Shown here: positions 11,953 to 21,793 of the stretch, in pieces | How the letters are laid out: the number at the start of each line of letters is the position of its first letter | How positions within the stretch are numbered: position 1 is the stretch's first letter | Assembly (NCBI RefSeq): GCF_040183065.1 | Contig: NC_091117.1 | Span: 104,070,501-104,134,500, forward strand | Direction of reading: 5' to 3' | From: Periplaneta americana | Taxonomy: Eukaryota > Arthropoda > Insecta > Blattodea > Blattidae | DNA length: 64,000 bases | Translations under genes and position numbers: made by a program | The notes under the pieces: generated by a model | Told to the model about the DNA's origin: nothing | Databases searched by the model: none | Seen by the model: the letters and a program-made list of their open reading frames with translations, nothing else

Positions 11953-13220
11953 TACGCGGTGTTGTTTCAAAATATTAACAAATGAAGTTTGAAACTGCAC
12001 ACTTTCCTCCTTTCTGATCCAAACAAAAGTATATTTACAAACCGAATGTGACGAAGACTTCCCTCTGCAAGGAGCTCTAGTCTAAACATTGATAACTTGC
12101 ATAGCATGTCTAGGCGATAAAATGTAACAACTCAAAGTCACGAGTGAGATATGTCCAGGAGGGGAAAATATTTATTAACATGGAATTCAGACTAATCACT
12201 CACTCAACCCTTTACCACTCACTGAGCTGTCCGATACATCTCACTCACTCTCAAGCAGTTTTATTAATATCTGCCAATTTCTTGAAGTTTTTGTCATTGC
12301 AAAAAGGCGTGAGGAAACTCTCATTTATTACATAAAGCTTGGCAAAGCCACATATTCAGAACATCGAGGAAACAAGGCCACAATGCAAAGTACACAAACA
12401 AAGATGCTAATTGTGTTCTTTCACACATGAATTTCATTCCACGAAAAGAGGCACACTACAGTCATGCAAGATTTGTCAAGCAATACCTAGGCTAAGATCT
12501 GACAGTATGATGAATGACAAAACCTTCCATGAAAAATATCTAGAGATAAACAAGCCTCATACAGATTCTATTTACTATACGTGTTTCTAAAGACCAGTTT
12601 CAAATCTGTCTTTTCATCAACCAAGATGTGACACCTGCACCATATGAGATCGTCTGACTGCGTCAATTATAAATAATAAGACTATTCAAGATAGGATTAA
12701 TTGGAGCTTCACCATCGCAAAGCCAAGAGTTCAAAATTAAAGCTGAAGGAAGACCACATCAACTTTCAACTTCTCACAAGTGACACCTGCACACTGAACA
12801 TAGACCTCCAGCAAGTATTATCAATCCCAACATTGACACACAGCACCATGCACGATTTACGATAGCTCTCCTGCTACAATTTTGGTACACACATGGGTGA
12901 CAACAACAATGGTTTCATGATGCTATGGCACGAAACTGTAATTGGACAAGGCAGAAATGAAACAGCTTCATGTCTGTTAAAAGTGATTAGGGACCAGATC
13001 ACACGCAAATCCAAACTGATAATCTAGGGTGACAATTGTAGTGCCCAGAACAAGAATTGCATGCTCATCTTCCTTCCTGTGGTTTTTTGTTATTACTCAA
13101 AGGATCATTGATGAGATGAATAAAAAATATATTGTATCGGGACATTTGTACCTCAAAACAGTATGTGCAGACCACATAGCCATTACTAGATCCAAGTTTT
13201 TAGAGATTCTTTGATTATGG

Positions 13221-13347
13221 ACACTGAAGAAAATTACTGTATTGCATTTTATTATTGTTATTCCTTTTTTTACAATAGCAATGGCTACAAAAGCTCCAAA
13301 GAGGCTTGACAGAAGGAAGCAAAAGAGATTCCAGTATTCTTGTCTAC
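13221..13347. other. Junction between gene E and SINE
   Basis: AT-rich sequence in which DUF7869-like homology fades out; no terminal repeat of the E element was found here. Confidence 0.35.
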
Positions 13348-13526
13348 TGCTGTGGAGTAACAGTTAGCATGTCTGACTGTGAAACAAGCGGGCTCGGATT
13401 CAAATCCTGGTTGGGACAAGTTGCCGGGGGTTTTTTTCAGGGGTTTTTCCCTCAACCAACTAAACTAGAATTTCTGGGTAACTTTCGGCATTGGATCTCA
13501 GACTCATTTCGCCATCATTAATTCAC

Positions 13527-13596
<70 letters not shown>

Positions 13597-13605
13597 CATC
13601 ATCAT
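13348..13605 (+). mobile_element. tRNA-derived SINE with (TAA)n tail
   Basis: Plus-strand copy of the same family as 11714-11952: head with GTTAGCATGTCTGACTGTGA and a GGATTCAAATCC box B, body GGGTTTTTCCCTCAACC and GGTAACTTTCGGC, then about 25 copies of an AAT triplet as tail. The triplet run continues into ATC triplets. Long tyrosine or isoleucine reading frames over the tail are artefacts. Confidence 0.85.
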
Positions 13606-13765
13606 CATCCATACCATAGTCCAGATTAAGTTCACGGTGTGGTGTGCTGTACTTGTACAAAAGCATGGCCATTTGGCTACCCAATCCCATACCATAGTCC
13701 GGGTTAAATTTATGGTGTGGCATGCTGTACTTGTACAAGAGAGCGGTCGTTCGGCTACCCAATCA
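13606..13765. repeat. Two tandem units of about 78 bp
   Basis: CCATACCATAGTCC..GGTTAA..GGTGTGG..TGCTGTACTTGTACAA..GCTACCCAATC occurs twice in a row with about 85 percent identity. Function unknown. Confidence 0.85.
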
Positions 13766-13829
13766 TTCACAGAATAGGAGTGGTAAGCACAGTAAGCCTT
13801 AGGCTGCAGTGTAATCCTTCAGGTTCCTT

Positions 13830-14770
13830 CTCTGTACAAAAGAGAGAAAAAAAAGGCCTATTCTTCCTCAAAATTGAAGAATGCATTGGAAGCTATAGAT
13901 GAAGGAATGAAAGTATCAACAGCAAGGAAAATATTTCGAGTGCCTAGGAACAAAATATAAGGTATATCTCAAAAATCGTCAACAGGGCACTATGGCCCAC
14001 ATTCTGTACTGCAAGAGAAAACAGAAAAAGTATTATTCAAGTCAATACTTAAATGCATACAAATGGGGTTCTCTGTGAATAAAGAAAGTCTCATGTCTTC
14101 TGTTCAGAAGCTACTAAATGAAGCTGAGTTAGAGCACTCTAAGCCTACTTTTGTCTACAATCATCCAGGGAAAACATGACATTATGGACTTTTGAAATGG
14201 CACAGCAACCTATCATAGAAATATGCTGAATATATTAACACAGCAAGAGACAGACTCTGACTGAAGAAAGATACGAAAATGGTTCAATGAAGTTCTGACG
14301 TCATTAAAAGATGATGTAAATGTTCTTACGGATCCTAACAGAACTTTTAATATGGACAATTTTTTTCTTCTGCCTCCAAAGGATGGACAGATAATTGGTC
14401 CTAGAGGACGTCAAGCATATGAAGAATGTAGCAAACCTGATAAAGAAAATGTTACCACTTTGTTTGCTGGAAATGCTGTTGGAAGTTTTGCGCCATCATT
14501 AACTATAAATATGACAGGAACCTGCTGCAATAGCTCAAGCTGCTCCACCAAATTGGGGCATTGGAAAAACAGAGAATGGCTCGATGACTGGAGTGAGCTT
14601 CTTGTTTGAATCCATGGTTAATGTACTCATTAAATTTCTGAATAAAGCTGAATTCTTCAGCCAGTTCTTATATTTATGGATGGACACTGTTTGCACGTAA
14701 CACTTCACCAACGCCATCTATGATCTGAAAATAAAATTATACTTGTTGCACTATACAACCAAACATATTC
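13830..14770 (+). pseudogene. pogo/Tigger-like transposase relic
   Basis: The start has a psq-type helix-turn-helix (LKNALEAIDEGMKVSTARKI then FRVPRNKI). After a QEKTEKVLFKSILKCIQMGF region come a weakened KWFNE segment, DVNVLTDPNRTFNMD (first Asp of the DDE domain, then frameshift), GPRGRQAYEECSKPDKENVT, AVGSFAPSLTI and a NWGIGKTENGWMTGVSF block followed by a VDGH-like IYLWMDTVCT segment near 14675. This is the DDE_1 (pogo/Tigger/JERKY) order. Multiple frameshifts and stops make it non-functional; terminal repeats were not located. Confidence 0.75.
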
Positions 14771-15215
14771 AGCTTGAGATGGATTATGACTATGAGACGC
14801 AGAAGAAGATTGTTACTACCATTTATGTGGGCAGCTCGAAAGAATGGACAATTCGCAAGGTTATATGGGGATAAATTGAATATACGAGTAAATAATGAGA
14901 TTCTTTTATCAAGAATCTTTCTAGAAAACTTAAATCACAAGAAGATAGAGACAGAGGATGAAATAGAAAGATCTTAAAAATGGAAATAAGGACGATAATA
15001 AACAAGCAAACAGGTGGAGGAAGAATGAATGGAGGCATAAGAAAGAATAGTAGCCGAGAAAGAGAATCAGAGGATGAAAGACAGTAGTCAATAAGCTCAG
15101 AAGAATCGGAAGCAAGGGCATTAATCATACGAGAAATGTCTGACACAGCGGGATCGGAAACAGTGAAAGAAGACATGAATGACATCAGAGAAAGGAGAGG
15201 TGCCTGGACGCGAAT
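14771..15215. other. Purine-rich spacer
   Basis: AGAAAGAA-type purine-rich sequence on the plus strand; long ORFs on both strands here are low complexity and resemble nothing I know. Confidence 0.35.
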
Positions 15216-15928
15216 AATACAAATGTCACCATGTAAGCAACAAGGATACAGGACCTTTGAACAGCGGCAGTTGATGATATTCCATCACGAGAAAGGAAGA
15301 CCATGTCGGGATATAGCAAAGTTATTAAATATGAAAAAACGTACTGATGCGATATCATCTGTTGATATAGAAATGAAGACAGAATTGAAAATCTGTCACA
15401 GATAAGCTACCCAAAGATATTGAATAGGAGAGAAGAGAGAGCAGTTGTACAGAGGTGTCCTGTCAACCAAAAGAAGTGAGTGCAGTTTGCAAAGGAACAG
15501 ATCAACAAGGACATGGAGTAGTGGAAGCAAGTGATTTTCTCAGATGAGTCAAAATTTAACATATCTGTCTGGTGACAGCCTAACAAGGAGCTGAAAGAGA
15601 AGAATATGCAAGCCGCAGTAAAACATGGCAGAGGACACAAGGTTTGGAGCTGTATGTCGACCCATAGAGTGGATAAACTTATGTTTGACAGCAACATGAA
15701 CAAGAATTTGTACCTGCAGCTTTAGAGAGATAATCTCAAGCAAAGTGCTCAAAATGTGGGGATACAGGATTCCTTCAGATTTTATCAGGACAACAATCAA
15801 GCACACATTCTACGACTATGGCTGCTATTTAACTGTCCAAAAGTTGTCAATCCTCTTTGCAGAGTCCGGACATGAACCCCATAGAAAATTTATGGGATGA
15901 GCTGGAGAAGAGCATTAGAAAAGCTCCT

Positions 15929-16031
15929 TACTTACTTACTTATTGGCTTTTAAGGAACCCGGAGGTTCATTGCCGCCCTCACATAAGCCCGCCATTGATC
16001 CCTATCCTGAGCAAGATTAATCCAGTCTCTA
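15929..16031 (-). mobile_element. LINE 3' tail fragment
   Basis: About 100 bases match the 3' end of the minus-strand LINE at 17166 (short (TTAC)n tail, then GGAACCCGGAGGTTCATTGC). It is flanked by AAAGCTCCT copies at 15920-15928 and 16034-16042, so it is an extremely 5'-truncated insertion with its own target duplication. Confidence 0.8.
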
Positions 16032-16041
16032 CCAAAGCTCC

Positions 16042-16404
16042 TAATAATAATAATAATAATAATAATGATAATCCGTGGCGCTACAGCCCGTGAAGGGCCT
16101 AGACCGACCAGCCGGCTGCTGGCCTCAGGCCCACATGCCGAAGCAGAGGTGGACGATCATCCAACCAGAATGGAGGTATCGTGTGGTTAGCACAATGATC
16201 CCCCCAGCCGTTACAGCTGGCATTTGCAACTGGATTTCGCTACCTATTGTAGCTCCCCAAGTGCATCACGATGCTGGGTGGGCACTGGTCCCATATACTG
16301 GCCAAAATTTGATGAGAAAATTTCTTCCCCAATGAGGACTCGAACCAGAATGCATTCTGTAACGCGAGTCCTAGACAGGCTGCCTTAGACCACGGTGCGG
16401 GACA
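16042..16404 (-). mobile_element. tRNA-derived SINE, second family
   Basis: Minus-strand element starting GTCCCGCACCGTGGTCTAAG (box A region) with GGTTCGAGTCC as box B, a long body including CCACCTCTGCTTCGGCATGT, and a (TTA)n tail. The flanking AAAGCTCCT is seen again at 16407-16415, a third copy of the same word, so it inserted at the edge of the earlier LINE tail. Confidence 0.8.
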
Positions 16405-16535
16405 GAAAAGCTCCTATAGGTTCAAAAAAAGACGTCAAGAAAAGTTTACAAGAAGAATGGCAGAAATTGAGCCAGTTCTACATACAGAGGCTTGTAGAGA
16501 GCATGCCAAGGTGACTGACATACTAATTAGATCCT

Positions 16536-16840
16536 ACAGAGGAGTGGAAGAAGCACAAAATACTAGGGTCTTGTAATTTCTTTGTTTTTATTAAATTTTT
16601 GTTCTGGCCTAATAATTTTAAGAAGGCAGATGTATACCGTACATTAGAAATAAATGTGAAAATATAAAGATGATTTGTTCCATAAAATGGGTTTACATTT
16701 ATTTTTTTTGTATTTGTATGTATAAATTTTTGTAATAAAACAATAAAAAGGATGTATTTATTTATTATGTTTTAGTTTTCAAAATTAATGCAAAATATTC
16801 GTGTTTGTCCGAAAAATTCTGACACTCTGTATGTAGTACA
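16536..16840. other. 3' region of the Tc1 relic
   Basis: AT-rich non-coding end of the element up to its right terminal repeat at about 16831. Confidence 0.5.
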
Positions 16841-16992
16841 GACCCAGAAACAAAATTTGGGCCACCTGAATTTTCCAAGTTCCAGTTATGTACAACATAC
16901 TGTGCATGCACTGTGTAAGCACTGAGCATGTGCAGTAGGTTATAACTGGAACTTGGAAAATTCAGGTGGCCCAGATTTTATTTCTAGATTTG
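16841..16992. mobile_element. Foldback MITE, about 50-bp arms
   Basis: GGGCCACCTGAATTTTCCAA and following AGTTCCAGTT occur near 16859 and in inverted form near 16934-16972; the arms extend outward to TGTAG..ACA words on both sides. The loop holds no ORF. Confidence 0.8.
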
Positions 16993-17165
16993 TAGGCTAC
17001 AACTACCTGTTGAAGCACCTGATATCATTAATATTGAAATTGTTTACTTTATAGGTTAGGTGAAAGCGTGTCATGTAAAGTTACAGTGATAAATGCATGG
17101 TTTCAATTTGCAGCCACAAATACTTTCAACATATTCTAATGCACTGTTGTAGTACCCTCCCCTCC
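16993..17165. other. Short spacer
   Basis: AT-rich sequence before the LINE tail; no feature seen. Confidence 0.4.
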
Positions 17166-17189
17166 CCCTTACTTACTTACAAATGGCTT

Positions 17190-18863
17190 TTAAGGAACCC
17201 GAAGGTTCATTGCCGCCCTCACATAAGCCAGCCAGTGGTCCCTATCCTGTGCAAGATTAATCCAGTCTCTATCATCATACCCCACCTCCCTCAAATCCAT
17301 TTTAATATTATCCTCCCATCTACGTCTCGGCCTCCCTAAAGGTCTTTTTCCCTCCGGTCTCCCAACTAACACTCTATATGCATTTCTGGATTCGCCCATA
17401 CGTGCTACATGCCCTGCCCATCTCAAACGTCTGGATTTTATGTTCCTAATTATGTTAGGTGAAGAATACAATGCGTGCAGTTCTGTGTTGTGTAACTTTC
17501 TCCATTCTCCTGTAACTTCATCCTGCTTAGCCCCAAATATTTTCCTAAGCACCTTATTCTCAAACAACTTTAACCTATGTTCCTCTCTCAGAGTGAGAGT
17601 CCAAGTTTCACAACCATACAGAAGAACCGGTAATATAACTGTTTTATAAATTCTAACTTTCAGATTTTTGGACAGCAGACTGGATGATAAGAGCTTCTCA
17701 ACCGAATAATAACACGCATTTCCCATATTTATTCTGCGTTTAATTTCCTCCCGAGTATCATTTATATTTGTCACTGTTGCTCCAAGATATTTTAATTTTT
17801 CCACCTCTTCGAAGGATAAATCTCCAATTTTTATATTTCCATTTCGTACAATATTCTGGTCACGAGACATAATCATATACTTTGTCTTTTCGGGATTTAC
17901 TTCCAAACCGATCGCTCTACTTGCTTCAAGTAAAATTTCCGTGTTTTCCCTAATTGTTTGTGTATTTTCTCCTAACATATTCACGTCATCCGCATAGACA
18001 AGAAGCTGATGTAACCCGTTCAATTCCAAACCCTGCCTGTTATCCTGAACTTTCCTAATGGCATATTCTAGAGCGAAGTTAAAAAGTAAAGGTGATAGTG
18101 CATCTCCCTGCTTTAGCCCGCAGTGAATTGGAAAAGCATCAGATAGAAACTGACCTATACGGACTCTGCTGTATGTTTCACTGAGACACATTTTAATTAA
18201 TCGAACTAGTTTCTTGGGACTACCAAATTCAATAAGAATATCATATAAAACTTCTCTCTAACCGAGGCATACGCCTATGAATAACTGATGTACTGTACCC
18301 TTATACTCCCATTTTCTCTCCATTATCTGTCGAATACAAAAAATCTGATCAATAGTCTATCTATTACGCCGAAAACCGCACTGATGATCCCCAATAATTT
18401 CATCTACGTACGGAGTTAATCTTCTCAAAAGAATATCGGACAAAATTTTGTACGTCAACAAAAGTGATATTCCTCGAAAGTTACCACAGTTGGTTTTGTC
18501 CCCCTTTTTAAAAATAGGTACAATTATGGACTCCTTCCATTGTTCTGGTACAATTTCCTTTTCCCAAATAGCAAGTACAAGTTTATAAATTTCGCTATAT
18601 AATGCACTCCCACCTTCTTGTATTAATTCTGCTGGAATTTGATCGATACCTGGAGACTTGTACTTTTTCAGATTTTCTATCGCAATTTCGACTTCTGAAA
18701 GCGTGGGTTCGGGTATAAATGGCTCAGCAGTTTGTATTTCAATTCCGTCCCGATCATTTCTATTTGGCCTATGTACATTCAGTAGTTGCGCAAAATAGTT
18801 TTTCCATCTGTTTAGGATTGATGGAGAGTCTGCAAGCAAGTCACCATTCTCATCCTTGATCAC
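17190..18863 (-). pseudogene. LINE reverse transcriptase, two frames
   Basis: The N-terminal RT part (18863-18357) contains NLKKYKSPGIDQIPAELIQE, PEQWKESIIVPIFKKGDKT, FRGISLLLTYKILSDILL and DHQCGFRRNR. The next stretch (18356-18192) is frameshifted and lacks the usual DFKKAYDS motif, replaced by a short unrelated piece. The rest (18191-17190) has [31 protein letters not shown] (YADD active site), the thumb and [10 protein letters not shown], and ends in a conserved NLRVP. Loss of the first catalytic Asp motif makes it inactive. Confidence 0.85.
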
Positions 18864-18908
18864 GTTTACCCTTGGCTGATATCCGTTCTTAAATTCCTTT
18901 ATACCCTT

Positions 18909-19985
18909 TTATAAATCTCGAATGTTTTTATTCTTACTATTTGTTTCTACCTCATTCAGTTTTTCCTTCAAGTAACCTCTCTTTTTATTCCTAAGTGTAC
19001 GACTTGCTTCCCGTCTTTGATTGAAATAATTATCTCTCTTCTCCTCAACTGGATCCTGTAAGAATTTCAATTTTGCCTGTTTCCTTCTTTCTACTACCAT
19101 GCAACAATCTTCATCAAACCACGGTTTCTTTTTCTTAGTTTCATAATAACCTATGCTCTGCTCAGCTGCAATTTTGATACTATCTCTGATATTTTCCCAC
19201 ACGCTATTAACATCTAATTCTTTCTCAACTTCGTCGGAACTTTCTAAAGTGCCAAACCTATTCGAAATTTCGACCTGATAATTTTGCTTAGCTTCCTCGT
19301 CCTTTAATTTCAAAATATTGAATTTAGTAATATTAACTTGTTGCTCTACTCGCTTGGCTACTGATAATCTTTCTCTTAATTCTCCAATCACCAAATAATG
19401 GTCAGAATTACAGTCTGCACCCCTGAAAGTTCGAATATCTACTATACTAGTATGTCTCCGTTTATCTATCAAGATGTGATTTATTTGGTTGTGTGTCAAT
19501 CCATCTGGAGAAGTCCAAGTATATTTATGTATATCCTTATGGGGGTATGTTGTACTTTTGACAATTAAATTTTTCGATGTGGCAAAGTTGACTAATCTAA
19601 CTCCATTGTCACTACTAATTGCGTGTAGGCTCTCTTTTCCAATAGTTGGTCTAAAAATATCCTCCCGTTCTACTTTAGCATTGAAATCCCCCAATAAAAT
19701 TTTCATGTGATATCTAGGGAACTGATCAAAAGTATGTTCCAATTCCTCATAGAAGCTATTCTTTATATGGTCGTCTTTCTCTTCTGTAGGGGAGTGAGCA
19801 TTTATAACTATGATGTCGCACCATCCACCCTTAAGTACTAAATATGATATCCTGTCACTGATAAACTCGACCTTTTTTACTGCTGATTTTATTCTTTTAT
19901 GAACAAAGAATCCTGTTCTTAATTGGTGATTATTGTTTCCTTCCCCACTTGTAACAAATATAACACTCGAGAGATCCAGAATGCA
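18909..19985 (-). pseudogene. LINE endonuclease domain
   Basis: From about 19985 the product reads RTGFFVHKRIKSAVKKVEFI, then a DIIVINAHSPTEEKDDHIKN segment, ILLGDFNAKV (catalytic GDFN), TYTWTSPDG-like HKYTWTSPDGLTHNQINHIL (the usual IDHIL with D changed to N) and CNSDHYLVIGELR (catalytic SDH). A long charged linker follows to 18909, where a stop separates it from the RT part. The first third of the endonuclease, containing the metal-binding N and E, is missing. Part of one polyprotein with 17190-18863. Confidence 0.85.
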
Positions 19986-20069
19986 ATACTAGGGAAACTA
20001 ACCATTTCCCTAGTAATTCATCCTGGACTTCTTCCATGTTATGTTGGTAATTACTAATCATTAGAAAGC

Positions 20070-20342
20070 AGGAGGGATGGGATTACAACAGTGCATTAGA
20101 ACAATGGTGCCCAAACTTTCTGAAGGTGCAACCCACTTTTGGGTGAGACTTCCTTTTGCGACGACCCCTCACCCCGCTACCATACCGGTATTTAACCCCA
20201 TTCAAAAAATACAAATCCTTGTAAAATCGAAAATAATGACAATTTTACTCAAAACCACTGCATACCACCCAAAGAACGACGAAAACAGATGTGGTATAAC
20301 AATGATACGAAATATAAAGTACCATAAACATCATTTCTAATA
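20070..20342 (+). other. 5' part of hAT relic interrupted by Penelope element
   Basis: GCCCAAACTTTCTGAAGGTG followed by CAACCCACTTTTGGG and GCGACGACCCC resembles the terminal region of hAT elements with ZBED5-like transposases. It ends at the target duplication of the Penelope insertion, beyond which hAT coding sequence resumes. Confidence 0.5.
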
Positions 20343-20420
20343 ACTGCTGAAGCTTTCCTGGCGACGTGATAATTCGAAATTTTCTCGGGCTTCCAGCCAG
20401 GTCATGAGTTGGTGATCCAC

Positions 20421-20458
20421 CGACGTTTCGAGGATGTTCATCTTCCTCATCTTCAGGG
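20421..20458 (-). ncRNA. Hammerhead-like core, inverted terminal copy
   Basis: The complement reads CCCTGAAGATGAGGAAGATG then AACATCCTCGAAACGTCGG. It has the CUGANGA and GAAA core words separated by a short potential stem (AGGA..UCCU). It is the inverted copy of the motif at 23358. Confidence 0.4.
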
Positions 20459-20586
20459 TTAAATGATATCTAAGGGTACCCAGCTCCTTAATTTATTGTG
20501 CCAGAGGGAGGAGTCAGCCGAGGAGCTGTGCTCTGATTGGTTCTTATTAGTGCGGACCGCGGCGAGAACGCGGCCGACGTGTCATC

Positions 20587-21678
20587 TTGCTTTGTTCTGT
20601 TCGGCTGAATGACCTTGGGTCTCACGGTGGGCTCGGTGGACGAGTTCTCATGTGTCCTCCGCTGATGACGGCCCGTCGTCCGGGCGGTGAGAAGATGAAG
20701 AGGAAGATAAGGAAGATGAACATCCTCGAAACGTCGGTGGATCACCAACTCATGACCTGGCTGGAAGCCCGAGAAAATTTCGAATTATCACGTCGCCAGG
20801 AAAGCTTCAGCAGTTATTTCAAATTCCTTTATGGGAAGGATGTTTACCAGGCAGTTAGAAGACACCAAAATCTGCGAGAGACTAAGGGGAAATTACTTAG
20901 CTCCTTGGCCTTTCTAACAAGATGCAGAGACAAGGAAGTCACACCGAAGTTTGTCAGACTCCGCTATCCAGTCAAGAACACTACAACAGCCAAGATATTG
21001 AGATGCACTAGCCTAGCGCTGGTTAGAGAACGGATTAAACATCTCCGGTTCGAGCTGTCAGTAATCGACCAAAAACTGTTAGAATCCTGTCTGGCTCTCT
21101 CGAGTAGACTTTCACCTATGGATTGGGACAGGGTGGATCAGTCCTCGTTCACACAAGGCCTGGCATCTCTTCTGCGATGCACGAAACGACACACCAAGAA
21201 ATTCGAAGGCCTAGTCAAATCTCCAGAGTCAGTACAGCCATTAGAGACCAGTCGCATCATAATCAATCTCACGGACCAGCAGCTAGATGAGGCCACCACA
21301 TCAGTACCTGCCAGGGGTCTCAACTTCACTTCCTCTCCAAGGAAAATTCCGGTCGCAGACATCATTAGCAGTATTGAAGGCGCTATCTACCAGCTCCCGC
21401 CAGACAGCACGGAAGAAATACGCCGAGAAGTTGCCAGGGCTGTTACCAAGGCCACCATTCCTAAGCTCAACATCAGCCGAGAGGAGAATAGAGCCTTGCA
21501 GATGCTTGGGAAGAACGAAAACTTAGTGGTTCTGCCAGCGGATAAGGGAAACGCCACAGTCCTCCTTTCCTCAACACAGTATCAAGAGAAGATCGATCAA
21601 CTGCTGAACGATCCGGCCTATAAAATTCTCAAGAAAGATCCCACCAGCTCAGTAGAGACGCACCAACCAGCTAATTAA
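20587..21678 (+). pseudogene. Penelope N-terminal ORF (363 aa), frameshifted at 3' end
   Basis: The product starts inside the left terminal repeat, so the first 45 residues may be untranslated repeat sequence; coding that looks family-specific begins near SRRQESFSSYFKFLYGKDVY. It contains helix-rich sequence and then NRALQMLGKNENLVVLPADK followed by GNATVLL, the conserved block (LKxDKxI/VLPADKG) just before the RT domain of Penelope elements. A single-base discrepancy near 21645-21660 shifts the frame; the continuation NQLIKKSSLRAKSK.. GLPKIHKPEVPLRPI lies in the frame of the next ORF. Confidence 0.85.
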
Positions 21679-21793
21679 GAAATCCAGTCTCCGCGCCAAG
21701 AGTAAGCAGTTAGTTTCACCATCAGGCAGTATACCACCCAGGTTATATGGTCTACCCAAGATACATAAGCCGGAGGTACCGCTAAGGCCTATA

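Larger units (their letters stand above)
9332..12275 (+). mobile_element. PIF/Harbinger element 1 (2.9 kb, TSD AAT)
   Basis: The ends carry 15-bp inverted repeats, GGGAGATATTAATAA on the left and the complement of GGCAGATATTAATAA on the right, flanked by a direct 3-bp AAT duplication (9329-9331 and 12276-12278). Subterminal regions are rich in CACTC/GAGTG words and share an inverted TATTAATAAACAT...TCTCACTCA block. Inside are a Harbinger transposase relic, a LINE tail and two SINE copies. The element interrupts DUF7869-like gene E exactly between codons. Confidence 0.8.
9010..13220 (+). pseudogene. DUF7869-like transposase-like gene E, split by Harbinger
   Basis: Two blocks (9010-9331 and 12279-13220) form one gene when the Harbinger element between them is ignored. 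The first holds a cysteine pair (KCNEQCKKVSYKPKN), FYKLGDNEAQNHFL and ends ..KTVKACKMN. The second starts directly with FLKFLSLQKGVRKL, so the frame runs across the junction. It continues with MNFIPRKEAHYSHARFVKQY, a METVIGQGRN-like region, the motif DNCSAQNKNCML and a degenerate SGHLYL near 13137. These are the family landmarks: N-terminal Cys cluster, HIxSFPRxxSHY-like block, D..C..QNKN and GHSYL. Several frameshifts and stops disable it. The family name DUF7869 is from memory; the DDE-transposase role is inferred from context. Confidence 0.65.
15220..16535 (+). pseudogene. Tc1-like transposase relic with nested insertions
   Basis: The N-terminus (about 15230-15340) has a FEQRQLMIFHHEKGRPCRDI helix-turn-helix. 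Then come PKILNRREERAVVQR, VIFSDESKFNISV (first Asp), KHGRGHKVWSC, a NLYLQL.RDNLKQSAQN block, FRFYQDNNQAHI (second Asp) and SPDMNPIENLWDELEKSI (Glu). After the insertion at 15929-16404 the C-terminus continues as KKDVKKSLQEEWQKLSQFYI and LVESMPR. A GTTTGTCCGAAAAATTCTGACAC-type right end lies at about 16803-16831. Stops and small indels inactivate it; the left terminal repeat is not visible. Confidence 0.8.
17166..20035 (-). mobile_element. Non-LTR retrotransposon (endonuclease + RT), 2.9 kb
   Basis: A minus-strand element with a (TTAC)n tail at 17166-17180 on the plus strand, apurinic-type endonuclease at its 5' side and reverse transcriptase at its 3' side. The 5' end is truncated within the endonuclease near 20035. 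The type is the one commonly labelled endonuclease-reverse transcriptase in insects, with a C-terminal [19 protein letters not shown] segment; I place it near RTE-like LINEs but did not test this. Two further truncated copies of the same family lie at 15929 and 62659. Confidence 0.85.

Noticed and set aside
13504-13770. Poly-isoleucine/poly-tyrosine proteins on the minus strand
   Set aside because: They are translations of the (AAT)n tail of a SINE.
15136-15219. Start of the 89-aa ORF at 15136
   Set aside because: The first 30 residues come from purine-rich spacer; Tc1 homology begins only near 15224.
17097-17339. Plus-strand 80-aa ORF, repeated at 62615
   Set aside because: Antisense to the 3' end of the minus-strand LINE; both copies are the same shadow.
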